From: Croceivirga sp.
GTDB taxonomy: Bacteria; Bacteroidota; Bacteroidia; Flavobacteriales; Flavobacteriaceae
Assembly: GCA_028284935.1 (NCBI GenBank)
Contig: JANQQQ010000027.1
Coordinates: 20,187 to 84,186, forward strand
Length of the DNA stretch: 64,000 nt
Reading direction: 5' to 3'
A program made the position numbers and the translations under genes. Below are positions 44,363-54,763 of the stretch, one piece after another (the stretch's first letter is position 1; every line of letters starts with the position of its first letter). The notes below the pieces were generated by a model, which saw only the letters and a program-made list of their open reading frames with translations, had not been told where the DNA came from and did not search any database.

Positions 44363-44756
44363 CGAGGTAATCTCTCTTTGATATTTCAGGTTTTGTTCCA
44401 GAAAAAGAAGTTTTTACAATATTATACTTTTTTATCAATACAATTATTTCTTCAAAGAATAGGATACAAATTCCCAAGCACTAAATCCTTCCTTATTGGT
44501 TAACAAGGAAATCAATTTTAGGGGCGTATAAAGCATATACTCCATTTTTTTAACATTTAAATTACATAAATATATAACCCCATAGGAGCACCATACATGA
44601 ATGGTTAAATGTTAAAGAAATAATAATAATACAAAAAATTGATAAAATAATACAAGTTCAGTGTTGTAACAATATATAATTTTATCACTTACTCTAGCGG
44701 CATTGCATCTCTTTGCAACAACCACCGGAAAATTTAACATAACTTAATTAAACTAC
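44363..44756. promoter_or_regulatory. Divergent AraC-SusC regulatory region with a 12-bp inverted repeat
   Basis: This AT-rich gap contains TTTAACATTTAA at 44549-44560 and its perfect complement TTAAATGTTAAA at 44605-44616. A related TTTAACATAACTTAA lies near 44734-44748, close to the SusC start. These may be operator sites for the AraC regulator or promoter spacing elements. No RNA gene is visible. Confidence 0.5.
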
Positions 44757-47700
44757 ATGATTATGAAACAATTGAATGAAATTGGCCTTTTCTGCTTGAA
44801 GAAAAAGACCAGCAAAAAATTGTCCAATATCTTCCGAAGTGGGATATTGGCAATAGCTTTGGTTTTTGGTTTTCAGGCGGTACAGGCGGAAAGTCTCTCC
44901 AGTGATTATGGGATTGAGACATTTCAGACTACAATCTCAGGTACGGTCACGGATGCCGATGGGGCTCCCCTTCCAGGTGCCAACGTAGTGGTAAAAGGAA
45001 CTACCAACGGAACGCAAACCGATTTTGACGGAAACTACACTATTGATGCAGCGTCTGATGCGGTATTGGTATTTAGCTACATTGGTTTTGCAACCCAGGA
45101 AATTCCGGTGAACGGACAGACTTCAATCAGTATACAAATGACCGAGGATGCCAACAAACTTGATGAAGTAGTTATCGTTGGTTACCAAGCACAGACGAGG
45201 GGAGATTTGACTGGTGCAGTAGCTTCCGTGGATGTTGGTGAGGCAGTAAAACAGCCCTTGGTTAACGTGGCTGAGGCACTTGAAGGAAGGGCCGCAGGTG
45301 TAAATGTGACCAACAATGGTGCTCCTGGAAGTCAACCTGTTGTGCGAATTAGGGGTCTGGGAACTCCAAACAACAACAATCCGCTGTATATTATTGATGG
45401 GGCCCAAACCACGGATGGAAGTATTCTAAATACCATCAACCCCCAAGATATTGCACAGATCAACGTTCTAAAAGATGGTGCAGCTTCCATTTACGGGGCA
45501 AGGGCATCAAATGGTGTCATCATCATTACGACTAAAAGTGGTAAGTACAACCAGAGCAAACTAAGTGTTGTAGTGGATGTTTCCGCTGGTTTCAGCCGTG
45601 CCACAAGGTTACCCGATATCTTAAATGCCGAGCAATTGGGAGGTGTTCTCTTTGAAAGTCTTACCAATGATGCCATACAGAATGGGACAGACCCAGCTGC
45701 AATAAGTCACCCCCAATATTTTCCAACTGGGGGGTCACCTACGGTTCCATCAACGTTGTTGGGTGCTCCGGTACCCACTACGGTAAATGGCCAGGTAGGA
45801 ACCAACTTTCTGGATGAAATTTTTAGGTCTGCAAGTGCCCAAAATGTGAGTATCACCTTGTCCGATGGTGGTGAGAATTCTAGGTTCTCTGCAACACTCG
45901 GATATATTGATAGGGGCGGTATCCAGTTGGAAACAGGCTTTCAGCGAGGACAGGCAAGACTGAATTCGGAGTTTAAATTGGGCGAGCGGATTACCATTGG
46001 ACAACATGCCAATGTCTCCTTCAATAATAACCAAAACTTCCAGGGTAATAGGACCCAGCTAGCCATGCGATTGAGCCCTTTGGTTCCTGTTAGGGACGAC
46101 AACGGGTTTTTTGCAGGAACCTATTCCAACGCTCTTGGACTATCCAACGCCACGAATCCCGTAGCAGATTTGATTCGATCCAGCGATGATTTTTTGAAAC
46201 AGACAAGAATCATTGGAGATATTTATGCCAGTCTTAACATTGCCGATGGGTTAACCGCCAAAACCACCATTGGTGGGGATATTAGCTTACTTAATACAAG
46301 GACTTTTTTAGCACTAAATCCCGAACATTCCGAAGCTAGGGGTACCAATACCCTAACGGAAAGAAACCAACAGACGTATAATTGGATTTGGACCAACACG
46401 CTTAACTATGTCAAAAACTTCGGCGATCATACCGTAAATGTTCTGGTTGGTTTGGAAGCGCTTCAAAATAGAGGTAAGGGATTGCAGGTAGCGGCCACCG
46501 GCTTTATTAATGAAACTCCTGATTTTTACCTTTTGGAAAATGCATCTGGAGATCCTATTGTTGACCCAGGCAATACCTTTGATTTTGAGAATACCCTCTC
46601 ATCCGTCTTCGGCTCGGTGAACTACTCCTATGGGGATAAGTATTTGTTCAGTGCCACGGTACGTAGGGACCGTTCCTCAAGGTTCATTGGAGATAATGGT
46701 ACTGGTGTATTCCCCTCTTTTAGTGGAGGTTGGGTTGTGAGCAATGAGGACTTCTTCCCTCAGGATGGATTCATCAACAGATTGAAGGTAAAGGCTTCAT
46801 GGGGGCAATTGGGCAATCAGGAATTGCCTGTAAGCAATCCTTCGGCCAACATATTTAGTCTGAACAATCAGGTAGCTGATTATGCATTTGATGGAGGAAG
46901 CAGTGCATCTTCTGGTGCTTTCCTGTCCCTACTGGGTAATTCAGACATCACCTGGGAAACTAGTGACACCTTCAATGTAGGTGCTGAATTCGGCCTATTC
47001 AATAATGCGCTTTCCCTAGGCATAGAATATTATCAAATCACCACTCAGGATTTGATTGTTTCCAATACCAATGTGGGTAGTGATACCGGTGCAGATGCCA
47101 CGGCTCCATTTATCAATTCAGGAAATGTACAGAATCGTGGATTTGATATTAGTGCCTCCTTTCAAACCAATTTTGGTCAAGACTTTACCTTTGGGGCGGA
47201 TTTAAACATCTCCACACTCACCAATGAAGTGACCGATCTCTTGAGTCCGTTAATTGGGGATACCTCCTTTAGAAATGGGGCCATTACCAGAACGGAAGTT
47301 GGACGACCTATTTCCTCTTTTTATGGAAGAGTGGTTGACGGTATCTACCGTAGTGAGGCAGAAGTAAATGCGGGACCCGATCAAGGCTTCGAAACCGCTG
47401 CTGACGGGGTAGGACGACTCAGATATGTTGATCAAAATGGAGATGGGGTGATCAACGATGAAGATTTGACATTTATAGGAAATCCACATCCAGATGTAAT
47501 TTTAGGTTTGAACTTGAATGCTACGTACAAGAATTGGGACTTTTCTGCCTTTTTCAGTGGAACACTTGGGAATGATGTATATAACTATGACAAAATCTTC
47601 ACTGATTTTGCCACCTTCCCCAATGGAAACAGAAGCACTAGGGTTCTGGATGCTTTCAATGCAACCACCAACCCAAATGGATCCCAACCTGCCTTGAGTT

Positions 47701-48002
47701 TCAGTGTTCGAAACGGAGAGATCAATCCAAATTCTTTCCTTGTGGAGGATGGTTCCTTTGTTCGTCTGAAAAACGTGGTGATAGGATATACCCTTCCCAA
47801 CCAGATAACGGATAAATGGGGGATTTCTAGTTTGCGTTTTTACGCAAATGCTAGTAACTTGTTTACTATTACGGGTTATGATGGAATAGATCCTGAGATA
47901 CCTCCTTTCGGTGATGTAAATTCAGCGTTGACCATAGGAGTGGATACCAATAACTTTCCTCTAGCTCAGATTTTCCTTTTTGGATTTAATTTAAAAATGT
48001 AA
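44757..48002 (+). CDS. SusC/RagA family TonB-linked outer membrane protein
   Basis: The TonB-dependent transporter of 1081 residues imports oligosaccharides across the outer membrane using energy from TonB. The N-terminus is long and basic before the signal helix (cleaved about residue 45, after AVQA). A carboxypeptidase-regulatory-like domain (about 57-140, ISGTVTDADGAPLPGANV) comes next, then the SusC boundary DEVVIVGY. The plug (about 165-265, RIRGLGTPNNNNPLYIIDG, SIYGARASNGVIIITTKSG) and the barrel ending LFGFNLKM follow. The SusD partner begins 3 bases after the stop. Together with the sulfatase the locus suggests uptake of a sulfated glycan, but the substrate is unknown. Confidence 0.95.
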   Translation: MIMKQLNEIGLFCLKKKTSKKLSNIFRSGILAIALVFGFQAVQAESLSSDYGIETFQTTISGTVTDADGAPLPGANVVVKGTTNGTQTDFDGNYTIDAASDAVLVFSYIGFATQEIPVNGQTSISIQMTEDANKLDEVVIVGYQAQTRGDLTGAVASVDVGEAVKQPLVNVAEALEGRAAGVNVTNNGAPGSQPVVRIRGLGTPNNNNPLYIIDGAQTTDGSILNTINPQDIAQINVLKDGAASIYGARASNGVIIITTKSGKYNQSKLSVVVDVSAGFSRATRLPDILNAEQLGGVLFESLTNDAIQNGTDPAAISHPQYFPTGGSPTVPSTLLGAPVPTTVNGQVGTNFLDEIFRSASAQNVSITLSDGGENSRFSATLGYIDRGGIQLETGFQRGQARLNSEFKLGERITIGQHANVSFNNNQNFQGNRTQLAMRLSPLVPVRDDNGFFAGTYSNALGLSNATNPVADLIRSSDDFLKQTRIIGDIYASLNIADGLTAKTTIGGDISLLNTRTFLALNPEHSEARGTNTLTERNQQTYNWIWTNTLNYVKNFGDHTVNVLVGLEALQNRGKGLQVAATGFINETPDFYLLENASGDPIVDPGNTFDFENTLSSVFGSVNYSYGDKYLFSATVRRDRSSRFIGDNGTGVFPSFSGGWVVSNEDFFPQDGFINRLKVKASWGQLGNQELPVSNPSANIFSLNNQVADYAFDGGSSASSGAFLSLLGNSDITWETSDTFNVGAEFGLFNNALSLGIEYYQITTQDLIVSNTNVGSDTGADATAPFINSGNVQNRGFDISASFQTNFGQDFTFGADLNISTLTNEVTDLLSPLIGDTSFRNGAITRTEVGRPISSFYGRVVDGIYRSEAEVNAGPDQGFETAADGVGRLRYVDQNGDGVINDEDLTFIGNPHPDVILGLNLNATYKNWDFSAFFSGTLGNDVYNYDKIFTDFATFPNGNRSTRVLDAFNATTNPNGSQPALSFSVRNGEINPNSFLVEDGSFVRLKNVVIGYTLPNQITDKWGISSLRFYANASNLFTITGYDGIDPEIPPFGDVNSALTIGVDTNNFPLAQIFLFGFNLKM

Positions 48003-48005
48003 AAA

Positions 48006-49745
48006 ATGAAAAAGAAATTAATTTGTTTAAGTTTAATCTTATCGGGGTTTGTCATCTCATGTGGTGATGAATTCGCAGAGACCCCAGCTGTTGGGGCCCT
48101 GAGTCCCGAGAATTTGGTAAATCCACAAGGTGTTGACTTGCTACTGACTGGTACATACTCCCTGCTGGATGGATGGAGAAATGGCATTCAAGGGAACCAA
48201 TTTGCCGTTAGTGGAGACAATTGGTGGTTTGATGTCATTGCAGATGACGCCCATAAGGGTAGTACGGATAGTGACCAAGGAGACTTGGAGTTGATAGAAG
48301 AAAACGACTGGCAAACCAGTAATGGGTATTTCAGGGCAAAATTCACTTCCTTGTATGCCGGAGTTAATAGGGCAAATGCCGTTCTTTCGGTAATCAATGG
48401 TATCGATGTCGATGCATTGCAGCCCAGTGAGGCCGAAGCGATTATCGATCAGGCCGCTGAAGCTAGATTCCTTAGGGCACATTTTTACTTTTCGTTGACG
48501 AAAATTTTTGGCAACGTGGCCATAGTAAGTGTTGAAAACTATGAAGCTCAGGAATTTAACCAACCCAATCCTGGCCCAGCTTGGGAGCAAATAGAGGCGG
48601 ATTTCCAGTTTGCCGTGGAAAATTTGCCAGCAACAAGGGCGGACCAATCTGATGCGGGAAGACCAACTGCCATCGTTGCAAGGGCATACTTGGGCAAGGC
48701 CCATTTATACCAGTCTGATTGGGCAAATGCGTTGACAGAATTGACCGCAGTGATCAATAGTGGTGAATTTGCCTTGCAACCCAATTTTCTGGACAATTTT
48801 ACCGCTGCTGGTGAAAATGGTGTGGAGTCCGTATTTGCCATCCAATTTGCTGCAGATGCTGGACAGTCCTTCAATGGTAATCGAGGCGGGACTTTAAATT
48901 TCCCTGGTGGACCTCCAATTGGTGAAAACGGTACTTGCTGTGGGTTCTACCAGCCCACACAAGACTTGGCCAATGCCTTCAAGGTGGACGGCGATGGTTT
49001 ACCGCTTTTCGACACCTTTAATGATTCTGATTTTTCCAGTGATTATGGTATTGCTTCTGATGAAGCTTTCACACCTGATACCACTACCCCTGTGGATCCA
49101 AGATTGGATTATACAGTGGGACGAAGGGGAATCGATTATAATGGTTTTGGACCGCATGTAGGAGCCGATTGGATACGGGCCACTTTTGCAGATTTTTCAG
49201 GACCCTACCTGCCAAAGAAAAACGTATATCAAGCAGGCGAACTCGGTACAAATCAAGGCGAAGGTGCTTGGGGGCAACAACATTCCGGGGTGAACTACAA
49301 CATTATCCGTTATTCAGATGTCCTATTGATGGCGGCCGAAGCTGCTGTTGAAACCGGAGATTTAGGGACCGCCTTGAACTATGTCAACCAAGTGCGTGAA
49401 AGAGCTGCCAATACTCCTGTGGTGCAGGCTGTTGATGGCAGTGGCCCAGCCGCCAATTACCAAATTGGTGTCTATGCCTCTTTCCCAGATGCCAATTTTG
49501 CTAGACAAGCGGTTCGTTTTGAAAGACGTGTTGAACTGGGAATGGAAGGACATCGCCTTTTTGATTTAAGACGATGGAACGCCTCTTCGGACATTCTTAC
49601 GGAGTATTATGCCAATGAAGGTAGGGCCATCCCACCTTTTGGGGCCTCAGTCAACGCATATAACCCACGACAGGATTTATGTCCCATTCCTTTGGATGCC
49701 ATTGGGCTGAGCGGAGGCGTGTTGTCACAAAATCCAGGGTACTAA
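48006..49745 (+). CDS. SusD/RagB family nutrient-binding outer membrane lipoprotein
   Basis: The 579-residue partner of the preceding SusC has a short signal ending in the lipobox VISC (Cys about 18). It has a TPR-rich alpha fold with typical RFLRAHFYFSLTKIFGNVAIV and the C-terminal PRQDLCPIPLDAI...QNPGY end. It binds the sugar at the cell surface and closes over the SusC channel. The 3-base gap to SusC shows cotranscription. A hairpin terminator follows, partly separating it from the FG-GAP lipoprotein. Confidence 0.95.
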   Translation: MKKKLICLSLILSGFVISCGDEFAETPAVGALSPENLVNPQGVDLLLTGTYSLLDGWRNGIQGNQFAVSGDNWWFDVIADDAHKGSTDSDQGDLELIEENDWQTSNGYFRAKFTSLYAGVNRANAVLSVINGIDVDALQPSEAEAIIDQAAEARFLRAHFYFSLTKIFGNVAIVSVENYEAQEFNQPNPGPAWEQIEADFQFAVENLPATRADQSDAGRPTAIVARAYLGKAHLYQSDWANALTELTAVINSGEFALQPNFLDNFTAAGENGVESVFAIQFAADAGQSFNGNRGGTLNFPGGPPIGENGTCCGFYQPTQDLANAFKVDGDGLPLFDTFNDSDFSSDYGIASDEAFTPDTTTPVDPRLDYTVGRRGIDYNGFGPHVGADWIRATFADFSGPYLPKKNVYQAGELGTNQGEGAWGQQHSGVNYNIIRYSDVLLMAAEAAVETGDLGTALNYVNQVRERAANTPVVQAVDGSGPAANYQIGVYASFPDANFARQAVRFERRVELGMEGHRLFDLRRWNASSDILTEYYANEGRAIPPFGASVNAYNPRQDLCPIPLDAIGLSGGVLSQNPGY

Positions 49746-49790
49746 AATATAAGTTTAGTTGAGTTTTTAGTTTAAGTTTAGCTAAGACAA

Positions 49791-49822
49791 ACAGGGCATT
49801 TCAAGGTGCCCTGTTTTTGTTT
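49791..49822 (+). terminator. Terminator after SusD
   Basis: A perfect 8-bp stem (ACAGGGCA at 49791-49798, TGCCCTGT at 49807-49814) and an 8-base loop are followed by a TTTTTGTTTTG run. It lies between SusD and the FG-GAP lipoprotein and could set a lower expression for the latter. Confidence 0.85.
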
Positions 49823-49864
49823 TGAGTACTGGTGTTAGTATTTTTAAAGCTCCAATTATTCCAT

Positions 49865-52800
49865 ATGAGATTTTTGTTTTCAGGCCTATTCTTGGTCTCA
49901 GGGCTTATTCTATTCATTAGCTGCAACAATAATGAAAAAGTAAACGGAGGCAATCGTTTATTCAACAAACTACGTTCAGCAAAGAGCGGAATTACATTTG
50001 CCAATAACCTAGCGGAAAATGATTCCTTAAACTATTTTACCTACGCCTACATTTATATGGGAGGTGGCGTTTCTACTGGTGACATAAACAATGACGGACT
50101 TCCGGATCTATTTTTTACGGGTAATATGGTTCCCAATAAACTGTACCTTAACAAAGGAAATCTGGAGTTTGAGGATATTAGCAATTCGGCTGGCATTGCG
50201 GGTGACAATCGCTGGTATACCGGTACCACCATGGTGGATATCAACAATGATGGCTATTTGGATATTTATTGTTCTGTAGGTGGCAAATTCGGTCCTAAAG
50301 AAAATCAGCTTTTTATCAATAACGGCGATAACACCTTTTCTGAGCAAGCCGAGAATTACGGTATTAATGATGCCAGCAATAGTGTCCAGGCTACTTTCTT
50401 TGATTATGATTTGGACGGGGATTTGGACCTATACGTGGCCAATTATCCCCCAACCCCCTTCAACGCCCCAAATTACTTTTATCGGTATAAACAGATTAGC
50501 CCAAAACCTTTGGAAACCGATAGATTATTCAAAAATGAAAATGGCTCTTTTATAGACGTAACGGAAGAGGCCGGACTTAAAACTTTTGGACTTTCCCTAA
50601 GTGCCACGGCGGCGGATTTAAACAAAGATGGGTGGCCCGACCTATATGTGTCCAATGATTTCAGCACACCGGATTATCTCTTTATCAACAACAAAAATGG
50701 GACGTTTTCAGAAGTGGTCAAACAATCCACTAAAAACACCTCTTTTTATGGAATGGGGGTTGACATTGCGGATTTCAACAATGACGCACTACCTGACATT
50801 CTGCAGGTGGATATGACCGCACAAATCAACCGTAGGGCCAAAGCCAATATGGCCAGTATGAACCCCGATTTGTTCTGGAGTACCGTAAACAATGGTTTCC
50901 ACTATCAGTATATGCAGAACAGCCTCCAAATGAACAATGGAAACCTTCTGGATACCCTTCCTGATTTTAGCAATATTTCCAGATTGGCAGGCGTGTCCTC
51001 AACGGATTGGAGTTGGGGACCACTATTTGCAGATTTGGATAATGACGGTTGGAAGGATATCTTTATTTCCAACGGTACACGGCGTGAGATCAACAATCGG
51101 GATTTCTTTCTTGAAATTGAAAAAAAGGGAATCCCTAAAGACAGCACACTCCAAAAAACGCTACAGATTCCATCGGAAAAAATTGACAATTACGCCCTAA
51201 GAAATAATGGGGACCTCACTTTTACAAGGATGAACCAAGAATGGGGCATTGAGCACAAAGGCTTTTCCAATGGCTCCGTTTATGTAGACCTGGACAACGA
51301 TGGCGATTTGGAAATAGTGACCAACAATATTGATGATGTGGCCGCTATTTTCGAAAATACCAGCTCGGAAAATTCCAATTATATCGTCCTTACCTTTAGT
51401 GGTCCCAGCCAAAACAAAAATGGACTGGGCACCAAGGTGATGCTCTATCACGATGGACAATCCCAATATCAGGAGCTTACCCTCACAAGGGGATTCCAAT
51501 CTTCCGTAGCTCCACAAATGCATTTTGGACTGGGCCAAGTAGATATTTTGGATTCCGTACAAGTCGTTTGGCCAGACCAAAGACAACAAGTTCTAAAGCA
51601 AGTAGCCGTGAACCAATCGTTAACCCTTGATTATGTAGAAGCTCTTGGGACTAAGAACAATGCGGAGGAATCCCTACCCAAGATTTTTTCAATCGAGAAG
51701 GATACGGAAATAGTTATCGGGCATTTTCATGAGGATAATAATTACGATGACTTTGCAAAAGAGATCCTTTTGCCCCATCAAACGTCAAGATTTGGGCCTA
51801 ACATAGCTGTTGGTGACTTGGACAACAACGGTTTGGAAGACTTGGTCGTTGGAGGCGCCTATGGGTTTACCACCGCCATCTATATGCAAACCAAAGAAGA
51901 ATTCATCAAAAAGGGGGCTCAACCTTTTGAATCGGACAAAATTTCCGAGGATATGGGGATTCATATTTTTGATGCCGACGGTGATGGAGACCTTGACATC
52001 TACATTGCCAGTGGAGGAAACGAATATGAACCCAACGCCAAAGAACTGCAGGACCGATTGTATTTAAATGATGGCAAAGGAAACTTTACCAAAAGCAAAG
52101 ATGCATTGCCCATAATGCTGACCAGTAGTGGACGTGTTCAGAGTTTTGATTATGATAAGGACGGTGATTTAGATCTCTTTGTTTCTGGGAGGCTTGTTCC
52201 TGGTAATTATCCGAGTCCGGCCAATAGTTATCTATTGGAAAATATAAGTAAGGGCACTACCGTAAAATTTGTAAATGCCACCCCAAAAATAGCTCCCTTC
52301 CTAAAGGAAATCGGTATGGTTACGGATGCAAGTTGGACTGATATTGACCGCGATGGATGGACGGATTTAGTACTAACGGGAGAATGGATGCCCATAACCG
52401 TATTAAAAAATGATGGCGGTTACTTTACGGATATTACCTCAAAAGTAGGACTTGAGGATTCCCGAGGTTGGTGGTTCAGCATTAAATCGGGGGATTTTGA
52501 CCAAGACGGTGATATGGATTTTATAGTGGGTAATTTGGGACTCAACTATAAATATAAGGCCACCGAAGAAGAAACATTTGATATTTATTTCAACGATTTT
52601 GACAATAACAACTCTGGTGATATTGTGCTGAGTTATTATAATGAAGGGGAAAAATTTCCCTTACGGGGAAGGGAATGTTCCTCACAGCAGATGCCGGGCA
52701 TTAAGGAGAAGTTTAAAGATTACGAGTCTTTTTCACAGGCCACATTGGAGGATGTGTACTCCGAAAAAACCTTGAAAAACTCCCTCCACTATCAAGTCAA

Positions 52801-53185
52801 ATCCTTTGCAAGTGTGTATTTGGAAAACCGTAATGGCAGGTTTATTACCCACAAGCTTCCAAATCTTGCCCAAGTATCGGCAATCAACCAAATTCTCGTT
52901 GAAGACTTTAACAAAGACGGTCATTTGGATGCTTTAGTTGCCGGAAACCTACATGCCTCTGAAGTGGAAACCCCCCGAAATGATGCGAGTAACGGTCTTC
53001 TACTTGCAGGTGATGGAAAAGGGAATTTTGCTCCTGTTTTAGAAAGATTGAGTGGTTTTTATGCCCCCGGTGATGTCAAGGACATGGCCAAGATTCGAAT
53101 AAAGGATAAGGAATATGTGGTGGTGGCAAAAAATTGGGACTATTTGCAATTTGTAGAAGTTGGCAATGTTGTTCCTAATTCATAG
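49865..53185 (+). CDS. FG-GAP/VCBS repeat lipoprotein with ASPIC/UnbV domain
   Basis: From ATG 49865 the protein has 1106 residues; the lipobox is LFISC (Cys about 20). About thirteen calcium-type motifs of the form DxNxDGxxDL are spread along it, such as DINNDGLPDLF, DLDNDGWKDIF and DYDKDGDLDLF, which form integrin-like beta-propellers. A central ASPIC/UnbV-type domain lies near residues 500-590 (GLGTKVMLYHDG and HFGLGQVDILDSVQVVWPD). Proteins of this build often follow SusCD pairs in marine Bacteroidota and are thought to be surface glycan-binding or cargo proteins. A binding role here is inferred from position. Confidence 0.9.
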   Translation: MRFLFSGLFLVSGLILFISCNNNEKVNGGNRLFNKLRSAKSGITFANNLAENDSLNYFTYAYIYMGGGVSTGDINNDGLPDLFFTGNMVPNKLYLNKGNLEFEDISNSAGIAGDNRWYTGTTMVDINNDGYLDIYCSVGGKFGPKENQLFINNGDNTFSEQAENYGINDASNSVQATFFDYDLDGDLDLYVANYPPTPFNAPNYFYRYKQISPKPLETDRLFKNENGSFIDVTEEAGLKTFGLSLSATAADLNKDGWPDLYVSNDFSTPDYLFINNKNGTFSEVVKQSTKNTSFYGMGVDIADFNNDALPDILQVDMTAQINRRAKANMASMNPDLFWSTVNNGFHYQYMQNSLQMNNGNLLDTLPDFSNISRLAGVSSTDWSWGPLFADLDNDGWKDIFISNGTRREINNRDFFLEIEKKGIPKDSTLQKTLQIPSEKIDNYALRNNGDLTFTRMNQEWGIEHKGFSNGSVYVDLDNDGDLEIVTNNIDDVAAIFENTSSENSNYIVLTFSGPSQNKNGLGTKVMLYHDGQSQYQELTLTRGFQSSVAPQMHFGLGQVDILDSVQVVWPDQRQQVLKQVAVNQSLTLDYVEALGTKNNAEESLPKIFSIEKDTEIVIGHFHEDNNYDDFAKEILLPHQTSRFGPNIAVGDLDNNGLEDLVVGGAYGFTTAIYMQTKEEFIKKGAQPFESDKISEDMGIHIFDADGDGDLDIYIASGGNEYEPNAKELQDRLYLNDGKGNFTKSKDALPIMLTSSGRVQSFDYDKDGDLDLFVSGRLVPGNYPSPANSYLLENISKGTTVKFVNATPKIAPFLKEIGMVTDASWTDIDRDGWTDLVLTGEWMPITVLKNDGGYFTDITSKVGLEDSRGWWFSIKSGDFDQDGDMDFIVGNLGLNYKYKATEEETFDIYFNDFDNNNSGDIVLSYYNEGEKFPLRGRECSSQQMPGIKEKFKDYESFSQATLEDVYSEKTLKNSLHYQVKSFASVYLENRNGRFITHKLPNLAQVSAINQILVEDFNKDGHLDALVAGNLHASEVETPRNDASNGLLLAGDGKGNFAPVLERLSGFYAPGDVKDMAKIRIKDKEYVVVAKNWDYLQFVEVGNVVPNS

Positions 53186-53302
53186 TACAACATTAAGCCC
53201 ATGAAGCCTCTGCAGAACAGGCGAAAATGATTTTGTTAAAGGTTTTGGGAATAGTCTTACGATCATAAATCTGGGAGGTTTACGAAAAAAACAAGGCAAT
53301 TG

Positions 53303-53339
53303 AAAAAAAGAGCCCAACAATAATAGCTGCTGGACTCTT
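53303..53339 (-). terminator. Terminator of the second SusC-SusD pair
   Basis: On the minus strand a 12-bp stem with two G-U pairs (plus 53308-53319 and 53328-53339) and an 8-base loop is followed by seven U residues. It lies 38 bases after the SusD stop. Confidence 0.8.
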
Positions 53340-53376
53340 TTCAATACAATTTTTGAATGTGATCAAGACAAACTAA

Positions 53377-54759
53377 CTAGTTCCCATAACCCGGGTTTTG
53401 ATCGAGTTCATCATTGGCATCAATTTCTCTTTGGGGAATTGGCAGTACCAGGGTCGGTGCATTATAATCCAGGCTCCCGACCATTCTTCTTGTTCGCTTG
53501 ATATCATGGATCAAAAACCCTTCAAAGCCCAATTCAAGCTGTCTTTCGGTTAACAGCCCATCAATGGATATATCAGTAAGTTCAGTAGCATTAGCTCTAT
53601 TACGCAATCTGTTGATGTCATTTAGGGGAGTATCTCCCGTAGATGAATTTAATCTTAGATTACACTCTGCCCTAATTAAGTACATCTCGGCTATTCTTAT
53701 AATTGGAATATTTCCAAATTCGTTGGAAAATTTCCCCGTTTGGTTAGCGGCATTACTGTCCCTAAAGGTTAATCTTTCATCATTTGGATCATCGAACAAG
53801 GCATCATATCCAGCCTCAATAGTGACATCATCGCCTCGGCCTCCATTGGGTTGAGAGGCATAAAATTGATTTAAATCATTATCATTGGCTGCAGGGTCCT
53901 GTGTTGTAATCTTTATGGAATACACGTTTTCCGTACCTTCATCCAGCCCCATTAAATTAAATGCAGCAGAGTATTCTGAAGCCAGTACATGACCACTATT
54001 TTCAATGACATCATTGGCGGCCGCAAGGGCATTGGGATAATCCTGTTGTTGTAAATATAGACGTGCTAAAATAGCCTGTGCAGCATATCTATCCGCCAAT
54101 CCAATCCCTGTGTTATCATTGCCATCAAGGTTATTATAAGCATTGGTCAAGTCACTAATTGCTCTATTATACACCTCATTAACCGTATTTCTTGGCACGG
54201 ACAATTCCGGATTGTTTATAAAATTATCTGTTGCCTCTAAAACAATGGGCACACCTAATTGGGTATTTGCACCTCCGTCCTCAAAGGGAAGGCCAAACAG
54301 CCTTACCAGCTCAAAATAAGAAGTGCCCCTTAGAAAACTTGCATGGCCCGTATATAGCGTTCTATCCGCTTCGGAGGTAAAGACATCACTATTGTTCAGT
54401 ACCAGATTGGCTTGGAAAATCACCTCATAAGCATTTAACCAAAAATCCCGGATGTAAATATTGTCCACAAGTAAATTCTTGGTAAAGAACTCTCTAGGTT
54501 GCGCAAAGGTACCGTTCCAGGATACTTGATCGGTGCTTCCCAATAAATCCATGGATAATTGTAAACTACCTCCTAAAAACGTTTGCTCGCCAAACTCAGA
54601 ATAATTTCCCGTAGTCAACTGGATTAGCCCTTGTTCGCTGATGACTTGTTCCCTATTGACACTTTGTGGGTCGAGAACGTCCAAATTATCTTCACATGAA
54701 ATTAATAAACCAAAGAATAATGCTAAACCTAATGATATAATGATTCTTTTCATTTTCAT
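53377..54759 (-). CDS. SusD family outer membrane lipoprotein (second pair)
   Basis: The protein has 460 residues from ATG 54759, which lies 5 bases after the SusC stop; an ATG at 54753 is an alternative. The lipobox is LLISC with Cys at about 22. The N-terminal half shows SFLRGTSYFELVRLFG and TPR-like helices, and the C-terminus ends LPIPQREIDAND...NPGY. It is shorter than the first SusD (579 residues), as in the compact form. It forms an outer-membrane complex with the adjacent SusC. Confidence 0.94.
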   Translation of the reverse strand: MKMKRIIISLGLALFFGLLISCEDNLDVLDPQSVNREQVISEQGLIQLTTGNYSEFGEQTFLGGSLQLSMDLLGSTDQVSWNGTFAQPREFFTKNLLVDNIYIRDFWLNAYEVIFQANLVLNNSDVFTSEADRTLYTGHASFLRGTSYFELVRLFGLPFEDGGANTQLGVPIVLEATDNFINNPELSVPRNTVNEVYNRAISDLTNAYNNLDGNDNTGIGLADRYAAQAILARLYLQQQDYPNALAAANDVIENSGHVLASEYSAAFNLMGLDEGTENVYSIKITTQDPAANDNDLNQFYASQPNGGRGDDVTIEAGYDALFDDPNDERLTFRDSNAANQTGKFSNEFGNIPIIRIAEMYLIRAECNLRLNSSTGDTPLNDINRLRNRANATELTDISIDGLLTERQLELGFEGFLIHDIKRTRRMVGSLDYNAPTLVLPIPQREIDANDELDQNPGYGN

Positions 54760-54763
54760 AACT

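Noticed and set aside
44117..44503. 128-aa plus-strand frame overlapping the AraC gene and its upstream region
   Set aside because: It is mostly antisense to the cupin domain of the AraC regulator, and its composition is not protein-like.
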